A stretch of DNA of 64,000 bases from Prostheceraeus crozeri (taxonomy: Eukaryota > Platyhelminthes > Polycladida > Euryleptidae). This document shows positions 8,883-18,812 of the stretch, in pieces (the stretch's first letter is position 1; each line of letters begins with the position of its first letter). The position numbers and the translations under genes are program-made. The notes beneath the pieces were generated by a model. It saw only the letters and a list, made by a program, of their open reading frames with translations. It did not search any database and had not been told where the DNA came from. The stretch lies in NCBI GenBank assembly GCA_907163375.1, contig CAJQUW010006378.1:1-64000 (forward strand), given 5' to 3'.

Positions 8883-9363
8883 TTACCGAATCATACTAGG
8901 ACTTAGATATATTCCAGAACCATCTTTAGTTTCTTTAATTTCAATTAAATCATCAACATTGTGGAGAATATTTTTAAGAACTCGTTTTCCTTCATCAACC
9001 AAATTTAATTTACTAATAAAATTATCTACTATTCCTTCACCCCTCGCAACTTTTTCTAACTCTCTATTATGACGTTTTTGTTCTTCTAATGCTGCCTTCT
9101 CTGATTTATTTTTATTTACTGCTTGGACAATACTAGCTGTCCCACCTGCAACACTTCCTGCAGCTGCTATGCCACCTATTATTAGTGGAATTAATGGGAG
9201 AATCCCGCCATTCTTTTCTTCTTGTAATTGAATATTCTCTATCATTGGTTTACTTATGTAATACTTTTTTTTGTTAATCGTAATAGTTTTAGGGGTATTT
9301 TTGTCAACAATATTACGTAATTATAATTCAACAGTTTTATTATTATTACTTTTCGCTTGCGAC
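8883..9363 (-). pseudogene. Small hydrophobic minor-capsid-like protein, copy B (broken)
   Basis: Counterpart of 2,034-2,519, with the same hydrophobic Gly/Ala segment (LIPLIIGGIAAAGS), Lys/Glu helix and GIYLSP tail. About one break is apparent near its beginning. The neighbours and spacing match copy A. Confidence 0.65.
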
Positions 9364-9379
9364 ATTTTTAATAAAAACA

Positions 9380-9620
9380 TTTTAAGTTAACAAAAATTTT
9401 AATCTATTCTAGTTATGAAAAAATTTTAAGTTAAGAATTCTGATCTATTCTAGTTATGAATAAATTTTAAATTAGGAATTTTGATCTATTCTAGTCATGA
9501 ATAAATTTTAAGTTAAGAATTTTTAATCTATTCTAGTTATGAAAAAATTTTAAGTTAGGAATTTTAAATCTATTCAAGTTACAAAAAAATTTTATTACTA
9601 ATTACCAAAAAAACATTTTA
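9380..9620. repeat. AT-rich tandem repeat array, copy B
   Basis: The mirror of 1,795-2,030: repeated ATCTATTCTAGTTATGAA and AAATTTTAAGTTA units of roughly 40-45 bp. The number and order of units differ from copy A, showing array turnover since the copies separated. Confidence 0.65.
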
Positions 9621-9638
9621 AGTTATCCAAAAATTTAA

Positions 9639-10972
9639 TTAACTCATCCTAGCCATCTTTCCATTAAGAATTTCAATAGAATATTTTACATCTTCTAGCA
9701 ATAAACCATAAGCCATCAATGAAGTTGTGGAATCTTTTTTTTCAATATTAATTGTTACATCACAACCAGTCTTGATAATATCTGCAGATTGTGCACTTAA
9801 ATCGAAACAGAAAACAGGATATAAATGTCTCCAATCTCCAGGAGTTAATTGTGGTTCAACTCCAAATTCTATACAAAGATTTCGATAAGAATCATATCCT
9901 TCCATAAATTGATTATTGGTATCATCGAATCTTAATGGATCAATTGGATATCGGGTTTGATTTAATGAAACTTGTAAACTTCGAATTGTATTAATATGAA
10001 AAAGATTGTTGTTCTTATCAAAACTTGGAGAATTATTTCTTTGAAATGTTAGTAATAAATATCTTGGGGTATTCGAAGTTCTAGTAAAATGCCAGTTAAA
10101 TCTTTATTCGGAAAAAGTTACTGAACTAGCAGTACGCTTTAGAAAATTTACTGGAATTGGTTTGTTAGTATTTAATCTTTTTGCAATAGCTGTTTCAACC
10201 TCTAAACTAGGAGTAATATGCTTAATCCACCATTCAAGTCTATCAATTTTTAAATATGCTTTTTTTCCAGTCTTACCAAAAAAGATTAATTCATTATTTG
10301 CTGTACGATGAATTATTAATTTAAATTTTAATTGATATGATATTTTGTCATAATCTAAATATCCGAATAATGGAGACAATGACCAATTTACTGTCTGTTT
10401 ACTTTTCTTGTTAAATTCACGTCTTTCTTTATATGCAGTATTATTTGTTTTATTTAAATGTTTTGCAATAGTTTCTACATCTTTCGCAATTCCTGCGGCA
10501 TCTGTTCCAGCGTGAGTTAAATCATCAACAATTATACCATCATTAGTATCAGGAAACCAACCTTTGATTTCATACTTTTTATTATTTTCACCAATTGTTA
10601 CAAATCTAAGCATTGTATCAATTACACCTGGAGAATCAATTATTGTTTCTATATTTTGAGTTGCAACATCTAAACGCATTGTGTAAATAATCTTGGAAAA
10701 AAATTATTCTCTAGTGCAATATTATCGGTATCTGGTAATGGTGTTGTAAAATTGGCATCACTATATAAAGAATATTCACAGTGTAAAAATGAATCAGGTA
10801 AATATAAATAACTTTGTTGATTATCAACTTCAAAAATGAAATCTCCTCCAGTATTTACTCTACTAGAAGATCCCGGATTCATAGCAATTCTTATATAGTC
10901 ATTCTTTGTTTGATTGTAACTGACGAACGGAGGATCGTCTAATCTAAATTTATTTTCGATAAGCGAAGACAT
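9639..10972 (-). pseudogene. Double-jelly-roll major capsid protein region, copy B (broken)
   Basis: Mirror copy of the capsid region at 439-1,772, nearly identical in translation. Recognisable blocks include FEVDNQQSYLYLPDS, TPGDWRHLYPVFCFDLS and the final Met-Arg-Ser-rich end. About two to three breaks are apparent, more than in copy A. Confidence 0.75.
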
Positions 10973-11099
10973 TTTTATAAAAAATAATTTGACTTTTTGT
11001 TTTTCTCACACACAGAAAAAATTTTACTAAAAAAATTTTACTAAAAAATTTAATTAAAAAAATTTTACTAAAAAAATTTTACTAAAAAATATATTTTAG

Positions 11100-11240
11100 A
11101 ATTTTGCTAGACCAGCTCCGCTACAGCTTTGCTGGCTAGACCGAAGGTTGCTGCTCACGCCATTACCTCTTATTTCTTCAATTGAACGTTTTATGGCTAC
11201 GCCTGATTTCTTCTTATGTTTACTATCAGACGGAGCTCCG
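11100..11240. other. GC-rich hairpin-bearing stretch downstream of the minor-capsid-like gene
   Basis: A patch of GC-rich short inverted motifs (AGCTCCGCTACAGCTTTGCT, GACGGAGCTCCGCTCC) in AT-rich DNA, matching 215-340 of copy A. In copy A this patch is read as the C-terminal part of the minor-capsid-like frame; in copy B it lies after the stop, so it may be non-coding. Confidence 0.4.
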
Positions 11241-11244
11241 CTCC

Positions 11245-11631
11245 TCAAGGTTTCACCCCCCCCACAGCTATGTTAGGAATTTTGTTTTTTGTTTCCTCTG
11301 AAAGTTTTTTTAATTTTTTTAGTTCTTCAGAATCATTCCTAAGTTTACGAATAGCTTCTAGTTGTTTTAATTCGTTTTGAGATTTAACAGCATTTGATAT
11401 GGAACTAGCTGTACTACCTATAGCAGCTGCTCCTTTTGCAGCAGATGTAATCACATCTTTATTATTTCTAATTAAGTTAACGATACTTCCAATACCAGAA
11501 AAGATACCGGCTCCTTCTTTTTGAATTGTTTCTATACTGTCACAATGGTAAACAGATTTCATAGATGGTTCATGAGCAATTCTTTGATTTGAAGCAAAAT
11601 GTTTAAGATTGTGTTTATAAATTATAGGCAT
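11245..11631 (-). CDS. Minor-capsid-like small protein, copy B
   Basis: A 128-residue protein with a basic N-terminus (IYKHNLKHF), a central Gly/Ala/Ile amphipathic stretch (GAGIFSGIGSIVNLI, then AAKGAAAIGSTAS) and a C-terminal charged helix. Copy A keeps the C-terminal two thirds. A short basic N-terminus plus an amphipathic Gly/Ala helix fits membrane-lytic or DNA-condensing minor capsid proteins of related viruses (inference). It lies between the coiled-coil genes and the capsid gene. It looks whole. Confidence 0.55.
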   Translation of the reverse strand: MPIIYKHNLKHFASNQRIAHEPSMKSVYHCDSIETIQKEGAGIFSGIGSIVNLIRNNKDVITSAAKGAAAIGSTASSISNAVKSQNELKQLEAIRKLRNDSEELKKLKKLSEETKNKIPNIAVGGVKP

Positions 11632-11690
11632 TTTTTAGGATTAAATTTGACTTTTTGGAAAAATATTTACGTTAAGATTTACGTTTATGA

Positions 11691-12026
11691 TCAAGATTTA
11701 CGTGTGTGAATGTCCAACAACTTCGTGATAACTTTATTAATTTTCCGTTGCACTTTATCTATTGCGTCAAGTAGCGTGTGATGTACTTTAATTTCTTTTC
11801 TATTAACTTTCATTTTCTCCTGATTCATCTTCAACGCCGTTTTAAGAGCATTTAACTTAATTTTAAGACCATCTAATTGTGTTTTAACAGAATCTAACTG
11901 TTCTTTATTTTCTTTAGAGTTTTCTTGTAAATTTTTCTTTAATTCATTTTCTAAATTGATTTCAAGAGTTTTCATTTTATCAACTTTTTGATTAAGCGAA
12001 TTTACTTCATTTATTATTCTATTCAT
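11691..12026 (-). CDS. Coiled-coil protein of copy B, possible fibre or structural part
   Basis: A 111-residue protein, almost entirely heptad-like helix rich in Lys, Leu, Glu, Asn and Gln (NSLNQKVDKMKTLEINLENE). No enzyme motif. It directly follows the fibre-like gene on the same strand, with a short gap that also reads as helix, so the two may be parts of one former gene. No family beyond coiled coil was recognised. Confidence 0.5.
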   Translation of the reverse strand: MNRIINEVNSLNQKVDKMKTLEINLENELKKNLQENSKENKEQLDSVKTQLDGLKIKLNALKTALKMNQEKMKVNRKEIKVHHTLLDAIDKVQRKINKVITKLLDIHTRKS

Positions 12027-12097
12027 TTTTTTTATTTGTTGAGTAATTTTAGAACTTAATTCATCAACACTTTTTTGGAATGTAGTTTGTAACTGCT

Positions 12098-12577
12098 TTA
12101 AATCTTTTTAATTCTTTCAGGTAGTTTTTCTATTTCATCTTCTAATTGTTCTTTCAATAATTTTATCTGTTGTTTATTTTTAATGACTGCAGATTTTAAA
12201 TTTATAGAAAGTAATATTAAAATTTTTGATTGTTCAGAAATCTTTTTAAAAAGTTTTGCTATATCTGCTTCTAGCTCTCTATCCTTTTTATCAAGTTTTA
12301 ATAATTTTTCGTTTAATGATTCGTCATTAAGTTTAAACAACTTTAATTCATTCATCAGTGAAACCAAAACATCGTTTATATATTTTTCTTTTAAGTCATT
12401 GATTTGTGTATCAACATATTGTTTATTTGTTAACTCTGTATTTTGCTGTGGAAGAATAGAAAGATGCAATGGACCAGATAAAACGTCTCCAGTTTTCATG
12501 ATATAATTTTCTATCTCTATTTCTAATCCACGATTATTCGGGATATATGCACCTCCACCAACATTTGGTAACATCAT
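12098..12577 (-). CDS. Coiled-coil protein with a phage tail-fibre-like N-terminal motif, copy B
   Basis: The start was chosen at the Met-Met-Leu-Pro-Asn codons (12,577), because upstream in-frame Met codons lie in a low-complexity AT tract. Residues about 1-30 are Gly/Pro-rich. Residues about 27-58 contain MKTGDVLSGPLHLS and LTNKQYVDTQI, which match the tail-fibre/collar pattern (M-x-G-x-L-x-G-P-L-x-L ... K-x-Y-V-D) seen in trimeric fibres of phages and large DNA viruses. The rest is a long coiled coil. A receptor-binding fibre is the likely role (inference). The start region is repeated in mirror at 14,072-14,089, at the far end of the palindrome. Confidence 0.6.
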   Translation of the reverse strand: MMLPNVGGGAYIPNNRGLEIEIENYIMKTGDVLSGPLHLSILPQQNTELTNKQYVDTQINDLKEKYINDVLVSLMNELKLFKLNDESLNEKLLKLDKKDRELEADIAKLFKKISEQSKILILLSINLKSAVIKNKQQIKLLKEQLEDEIEKLPERIKKI

Positions 12578-14089
12578 TTTTAACAATAAAAAAGTAATTT
12601 TTTTATATAATGAGAAAAAAAACAAAATTTTTTCTAATAAAAATAAAAAAATAAAATTTTTTCACGGTTCAGCAAAGACAATGAATGGACATCAGATCAC
12701 TCAGATTCCTTCCATTTCTGAGGCTTTCCCCGTTGAGGTTTCCATTTTTGAAGAAATATTTTGAATACAATCTTCTGGTATATTACACTAGACGAAATGA
12801 CTTACTTAATCTTACTAAGAAAATCTTACAAGTTCTGACCAGAAAGTACCAGTCGTGCTAAGTCTTATTAGCAAATCTGATCAGATCTGACAAGATCTTA
12901 TTTGTGATTTTTAGAAATCTTTTGAGTAGAAAAAATTCTTATATTTTGCGCTTGTCTACATATATTCAGTGCAATGATGTTCCAGCAAGATCATTTAACA
13001 ACTAAACCATTGGTATCGTCTGATCTTCGCAATGTAATCGGACTTCAAGTTTGAAATTTCAGTTCACTTTTTTTAATTTCAATTATCAGCTGGCAAGATC
13101 TGAAAAGATCTTATTTTGCAAAATATAAGACTTAGTAAGTCTGGTACTTTCTGGTCAGGAAATGTAAGATCTTAAATAAGATAAGTTCTGATCAGACTTT
13201 GCAAGAATCTGATCAGACTTAATAAGACTTAGCAAGTCATTTCGTCTAGTGTAGGACTACGTGATATTTTTTGGTCTTCCTAAATTTTCATCTGCCTACA
13301 TTTTCGACCTTCGGCTACGTGATATTTTTTAGATTACGTGATATTTTAAGACCGCCTAAATTTTCGTCCACGTGATATTTTGAGACCGCCTAAATTTTCG
13401 ATTACGTGATATTTTGAGACCGCCTAAATTTTTGAAATTTTGATTTTTTTGAAAATTTGTCACTACCTAAATTTTCACCCTTCGGCCTTCGGCCACGTGA
13501 AATTTGAAGTCTACCTAAATTTTTGAAATTTTTGAAATTTTGATTTTTTTGATGTCACACTTTTGCGGGTTTTTTTTCAAATATTCAAAATTTCAAAAAT
13601 TTCAAAAATTTAGGTAGACTTCAAATTTCACGTGGCCGAAGGCCGAAGGGCGAAAATTTAGGTAGTGACAAATTTTCAAAAAAATCAAAATTTCAAAAAT
13701 TTAGGCGGTCTCAAAATATCACGTAATCAAAAATTTAGCCGGTCTCAAAATTTCACGTGGACGAAAATTTAGGCGGTCTTAAAATATCACGTAATCTAAA
13801 AAATATCACGTGGTCGAAAAATATCACGTAGCCGAAGGCCGAAAATGTAGGCAGATGAAAATTTAGGAAGACCAAAAAATATCACGTAGTCCTAATATAC
13901 CAGAAGATTGTATTCAAAATATTTCTTCAAAAATGGAAACCTCAACGGGGGAAGCCTCAGAAATGGCAGGAATCTGAGTGAACCGTGAAAAAATTTTATT
14001 TTTTTATTTTTATTAGAAAAAATTTTGTTTTTTTCTCATTATATAAAAAAATTACTTTTTTATTGTTAAAAATGATGTTACCAAATGTT
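12560..14089. repeat. Long terminal palindrome of copy B
   Basis: Left arm (12,560-about 13,550) and right arm (about 13,578-14,089) are near-perfect reverse complements once a 466-bp inserted element in the left arm is set aside. The central loop is about 28 bp (around GCACACTTTTGCGGG-type sequence). Inside each arm are direct repeats of ACGTGATATTTTGAGACCG and CCTAAATTTTCG. The right arm ends inside the first codons of a second fibre-gene start (ATGATGTTACCAAATGTT at 14,072-14,089), then stops abruptly at LINE sequence. This is what two element ends joined head to head, or a hairpin-ended linear genome, would leave. Confidence 0.85.
12786..13251. mobile_element. 466-bp MITE with TA target duplication inserted in the palindrome
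   Basis: Perfect 18-bp terminal inverted repeats CACTAGACGAAATGACTT (12,786-12,803 and 13,234-13,251) are flanked by TA on both sides (12,784-12,785; 13,252-13,253). The uninterrupted right palindrome arm reads GGTATATTAGGACTAC, which is the empty site with a single TA. Long imperfect subterminal inverted repeats contain TAAGACTTAGTAAGTCT-like and GATCAGATCT-like motifs. No coding capacity. TA duplication fits Tc1/mariner-type or related transposases. The insertion is younger than the palindrome. Confidence 0.9.
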
Positions 14090-14091
14090 CC

Positions 14092-14500
14092 TTTATGTCA
14101 TTCCGTAGCATCACTTTATTGCGATAAATGACAGCATCCTCTCCATGGTCTTTTCTCATTTTCAGTTCCTGTCTTAAGTTTCATAGTTGCCTTTGCTGCA
14201 AGGGAGTTAAATCGTGTATAATATACACTGATTTAAATCAATTTGAATTTCGAAGCAATTTCCCTTTTCTGAGGATTTTGAACTTCGAATCTTCATTTCT
14301 GCAAATAACTTTCAACAAGCGAGGTTTGTTCTGTCTTAGCTTTCCAATACGAGAAATCATGTAATCATCAGAATTATTCACGCCGATATCCTGTAGAAGA
14401 TTATCAAATGTCTCAGAATCATTTGATTGTCTTTCTTTAATTGAGCCAATATTTGATTCAGGAATGCCACTAATAATCAAATTCAATAGTTTTCTTATTA
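14092..14500 (-). pseudogene. LINE ORF1 (RRM/L1-type nucleic-acid-binding protein) fragment
   Basis: Translation on the - strand gives LNLIISGIPESN, a Phe-x-x-Leu-Leu block, RIGKLRQNKPRLLKV and KILRKGKLLRNS. Beyond a frame break it continues with a C-terminal DLTPLQQRQL...ELKMRKDHGED block. This is the standard pattern of LINE ORF1 proteins (RRM plus C-terminal domain). There is at least one stop or frameshift between the parts. The fragment begins three bases after the palindrome ends, so the Polinton-like DNA is joined directly to LINE sequence here. Confidence 0.7.
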
Positions 14501-14529
14501 GTTTAATGTATGGTTTTTTTTATAGCTGT

Positions 14530-15260
14530 CTCATTTTCAATAGTATACCTAGATCATAGAGTAAGGATATATAATATAACTATGGGCCTACTCTATGACC
14601 TAGATGAAGTAGTTTCAGAACAAAAACTTATTGAAAGAATTATAGCTCAATGTGGAAAAATGTTTCACAGCATTGACAGCTAAGTGGTTGACATCTCGTC
14701 CAACAGCTCAGAGAATTGCACCCTATACACATGGCTACTGCGAATCTGCGCGTCTGCCGATCGCTAACTACCGGTTCATGTTAACTTATCAGACACGATT
14801 AAAAAGTGTACATGCATTTCCAGCAGCGTGCGGAATGAAGCTTTTGAAAACCCTCATACTGGCTACCTCTGCGCAACTCTGGAAGATCGCTTGTGATTAA
14901 ACGCTAAGAGCGCAATGGTGGGCAGCGATAACGATAAAACGGTAAATTTTTCTTCTAAGTCCGATAACGATAATGCGATAAATTTGGACCTCCAAAATAA
15001 AGTGAAAACAATAAATCTAAAAATATGGTACTCCATTTTTACTATTGATGACTAAAAGTGCTTTTGTGCACGACAAAATTTTCTGCAGTTCGACCATAAG
15101 CTGAGATGAAGTTTGGAGAGAGATTTTGGAGAGCTCACTAGTTCACCGTAGTCAGCTCTTTGTCTGACAAATGATTGTCAATGATTGTCAATGATCAGTT
15201 GATGGTCAGTTGATATATTTATCCCCTGCAATCACTTACAACTCGCCTATATCGCTAAGT
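14530..15260. repeat. Interspersed repeat related to 53,360-53,700
   Basis: Shared with 53,360-53,700 (diverged): CACCCTATACACATGGCT, GCTACGAATCTGCGCGTCTG, CTTTTGAAAACCCT and TGATTAA-CG-TAAGAGCG. It is preceded at about 14,548-14,600 by CATAGAGTAAGGATATATAA and CTACTCTATGACC, a partial inverted pair resembling the CTATATAT-CTACTCTATG strings at 16,820 and 62,252. No gene seen. Confidence 0.5.
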
Positions 15261-15329
15261 TTCACATGAGAATTTCAATTGAATATTAGTTTGATAACAT
15301 AATGTTTGATAACAGCAAAATAACGTAAT

Positions 15330-16235
15330 CAAAGACAATGATGTCAAATAACTTTGAAAGATGTAAATGGGATCCACATCACTATTCAGATTCAAGTATT
15401 GAAACATTAGTGAATAATAAAATCATACCTATGAATATTGAGTTGCGAACTTGAAATTACAGCTAAGAAAGCAGCACGAATAATATCGCGACTTTTTCAT
15501 GAAGATTTCCATTATAATACGGATTATGAAATTCCCTTCATAATCATCTTAATTTCCGTTTATTTAGGATGTTTGTCATCAAATATTCATTCCTTTTGAT
15601 ATCCATTTTGTTCCATACTACTTATATAGGAGAGTCATCTCGGTAGTATATAAATTGGCAAATTTTGACCTTTTTCAAAAGTGCTCAAATAATAATTTTT
15701 GGACCACGGGAACGAAATCTTCGCAAAAAACTGAATCTATTGATACAAAAATTTTCACCGTATGCAGATACTTTTTTGAGTCGACACTCTACCTCAAAGA
15801 TATTTAATATTATAAAAGGCTAGATAGGAAATAGACGTGTTTTTACCTTGTGTGAAACAAAGCCAGTGAAAATCAGCTGATATTGCATGAATTTGAAAAT
15901 ATTTGTAAGCGAGCAACAACTATTCCTTTTCATTACCTCTTTTTAATAATTACAGAACCAAAACGCATTTTAATAATAAATCAAGAAATTTTTATGTATG
16001 TCTAAATACAGCGTCCAAATTGCAGCAAATAATAGTCTATTCTACTTTTTCAGTTGTCTTGCAAAACGCAAATGTAAGAGCACCCTGTTGATAGAATTCT
16101 TCGAAGATTCTTTCAATAAGACTTCATTGTATTATTTTATGTCAGTTGATTATCAAATCTGAAGAGCGCATGTTAAATAGGAATACAGATGAAAACCAAT
16201 TGTTTCATGTTAAAAGCAGAGTGAAGTTCACTTAC
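15330..16235 (+). repeat. Interspersed repeat R1, copy 1
   Basis: Matches 36,415-36,940 and 61,775-62,791 in the same orientation. Common landmarks: GGAGAGTCATCTCGGTA, AAGTGCTCAAATAAT, TTTTTGGACCACGGGAACG, CGCAAAAAACTGAATCT, GCTAGATAGGAAATAGACGT, and CAAATAATAGTCTATTCTAC (partly missing in copy 2). No protein-coding capacity was recognised. A TATATAA-containing block (GGTAGTATATAAA) is kept in two copies. It is probably a non-autonomous transposon or retroelement end. Confidence 0.7.
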
Positions 16236-17960
16236 AATTCACCAAAAACAAGACGAAATGACTTCTGAACAGAAAAATCAACCGCGTCTTTACTTTTGAT
16301 CATGCAGATTGTTTCTTTGTAATAAGTACGAAGTTCAGCCTGGTGAACAACTCGAAGAGCGTTGTTGACATGGATGAGCCTTATTAATAGGCTAGCCAAT
16401 TCCTCAGTGTAATACTCTGATTCTCACTGAATTTGTTAATAGTCATGAATTCTACAAAGGGAGTTGAGTGTTCATCAATACCCCATCACTCTTCATCGGA
16501 ATATTTTTCTTCCAAATTGATAGTACTGCATTAAATTGCTGTGTTACCGCTCTCATCTTTAACAATTTTTTTTCGGAGGAACTATACTGAACAAATATTC
16601 TTGAAACTTATCATATACCATCAGTGAACTATGCCTTACATCATATGCAATTTTTAAGGCTTTTGGTCGCATTGCACACCGCAGAGTCGACAAAACAGCA
16701 ATTTCGCCCCATTGCCGCAATGCTTTTTTGCCACGATAAGGACCGTACTGAAATGGGTTCAAATTTAGGCATCTATTTCTCATCTAGCACTTTTAGACAA
16801 TTAAATATCTTTGCTCTATACCTATATATCTCTACTCTATGCGCCCTACCTTGGACCGTGGTCACATTGTACGCTCTTTTGAAATAATTTATTGTAGACA
16901 TCTCATTTTCCCAGATTTGTGCCAGTTTACGCAGCTTATCAATATCTCAAAATAATGTGTCAAATATTGCAGTTAATTTAAAACAAAATTAAGCCTCTCC
17001 AACTGAACATGGCGAATATATATGCAGCACAAGACCTCATTTATGAAACTTTGATGATGCCATGTCATGTTGGCATTTATCATGTTGCACTTTTCAAAAA
17101 TTTGCGTCCAGCAGTATCAAAAAAACATTGAGTAAAACTTGGCATCAAAATTGAGAAGAAGCAAGGGCAATTTCACCTAAACATCTATGAGCAAGAGCAT
17201 TTCAATACACTACTTTATTAATACATGAACTCTTTTATGAAACATGAAAGTAGGCGGCTGTAGTATTGTCATCTGACATCCTGTTTCCCGTGTTAGCATT
17301 CAATAGGTTCACACACGAAACTTTCTTGTGGTAATATTTTATATGCTGATCTCATTTTTGCAGTCATTCATGTGCAGATTTTTCATGTCACGTGGGGATA
17401 AGACTGTCACATTACAAAATATTCTAAAGCGGATTTTGATAATTTCCGAGTTTCAATGGCTTTTGAACTTTTGACTCAATGCATCTCATCTAATCCTGTC
17501 AGCAAGCCTCATCACCTTTTGTTGTTAATATTAGTGGGCATCATGCTGCCTTTTTATATAATTCCTCGTTTTTTGCTTGCATGGTTCATCAATTTATTCA
17601 ATTTATATAGCTAAGGTTTATCATTGTGGACTGTTTCTTGCAGTATACTGCATTTATCCATCTTGAACTATGGATATGAAAACGCAGATCTAAATTTTAT
17701 AATGATTGGCCAATTGGGCATCTCAATCGGACATATTCCGTATAGGCCCCCGTAGCCCGCATCATCAACACACCTCATGTCATGAACACACCTCAAACAC
17801 CTGAAATACTCTCGATCAGCTCCATGGAACAGAACTTGCAACCCAGATATGCTTCTTCTGCGATGGACAGCCCTTCCTTGCAGTAGCAGCCACTCTGCAC
17901 AGTTTCCCGCCGAGTTAATATCGCCCTTTTATATCTTGCGTTGGAATTTGTATTCCCCTG
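16236..17960. other. No gene recognised
   Basis: Mixed AT-rich sequence. Short open frames around 16,559-16,887 lie on both strands with no recognisable domain. CTATATATCTCTACTCTATG at about 16,822-16,841 resembles 62,252-62,272. Nothing else was supported. Confidence 0.4.
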
Positions 17961-17969
17961 ATCAATGCG

Positions 17970-18812
17970 CTCCCAAAGCCGTGTGACCGTGGTGTCGCTA
18001 TATGAGGAGTCAAAGTCAAGAGTGAGGACAGTGATGGGAACATCGGAGGAACTCCACATCGGTGTTGCAGTCCACCAAGGATCAGGCCTGAGTCCGTTGC
18101 TATTCATCACAGTAATGGAAGAAGCCACAAAAGAATCAAGATAAATGACCCGTGGGAACTAAGTTTTGCAGACGACCTGGTCTCAACAGCAGAGAGCAAA
18201 GGAAAGGTGATCAATATGTTAAAAAAGTGGCAGGAAGGGATGAAGAGAAGAGGTATGAAAATCAATATGAATAAGACGAAAGTAATGATTATAGGAAAAG
18301 AAGCAAAGAAACGAATCGAGTCCGGAAGATGGCCATGTGGGTGCTGTGGGAGAGGTGTGGGGTCAAACTCCGTGTTGTGCACACAGTGCAATAATTGATT
18401 TCATTTCCGATGCTCAGGATTCAAAGAATGACGGAGCTGGACAATTTCGTCTGCCCCAGATGTGCGAGAGGAAACAAGCAAGCAAATGGTAATGACAATA
18501 GTGTACTGGAAATCGGCGGAGCCGTTTTGCAAGATGTAGATCAGTTTTGTTACTTGTGTGATGTGTTGGACTGTGAAGCGGGAGTTGATTGGACGGTGAG
18601 GGCGAGAGGAGCAAAAGCTTGGAATAGATGGAGAGAGATCGCCAGTTTGTTGATAATTAAGTGTATTGATATAGCCAGTAGGAAGAAAGTGCATGAGGCG
18701 TGCGTGAGATCGCCTTTGTTGTATGATTCGGAGACGTGGCCACTAATGGACAGGATGGTGAATATTCTACAAAGCTGCGACAGATGAATGCTGAGTGCTA
18801 TCGCAGGCGTGA
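17970..18812 (+). pseudogene. LINE reverse transcriptase with PHD-like zinc finger, 5' portion (interrupted by a hAT)
   Basis: Translations in shifting frames give YEESKSRVRT, VHQGSGLSPLLFITVMEEAT, and LSFADDLVSTAES with the catalytic Ala-Asp-Asp. A thumb region (WQEGMKRRGMKINMNKTK) follows, then a Cys-rich PHD-like finger (WPCGCCGRGVGSNSVLCTQC ... FHFRCSGF ... FVCPRC), then the C-terminal DWTVRARGAKAWNRWREIAS segment. This order is well known in an RTE-like group of LINEs common in aquatic invertebrates. There are at least two frameshifts and one TGA (18,396-18,398) where Trp is expected. The reading is cut at 18,812 by a hAT and resumes at 21,238. Confidence 0.75.

Larger units (their letters stand above)
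7030..12660 (-). mobile_element. Polinton/adintovirus-like element, copy B (mirror orientation)
   Basis: A fossil with the same gene set as copy A in reverse, plus two coiled-coil genes. From the outer end inwards on the - strand: fibre-like coiled-coil gene, second coiled-coil gene, minor-capsid-like gene, major capsid, small hydrophobic protein, phospholipase-integrase; then the protease on the + strand. The outer end runs into the palindrome at 12,560-14,089. About four to six breaks are apparent in total. Near identity with copy A suggests a recent duplication or recent insertion of sister elements. Polymerase B and packaging ATPase were not seen between the protease and the palindrome. 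Confidence 0.85.

Noticed and set aside
17793-18128. 111-residue - strand frame
   Set aside because: It is the shadow of the LINE reverse transcriptase on the + strand.
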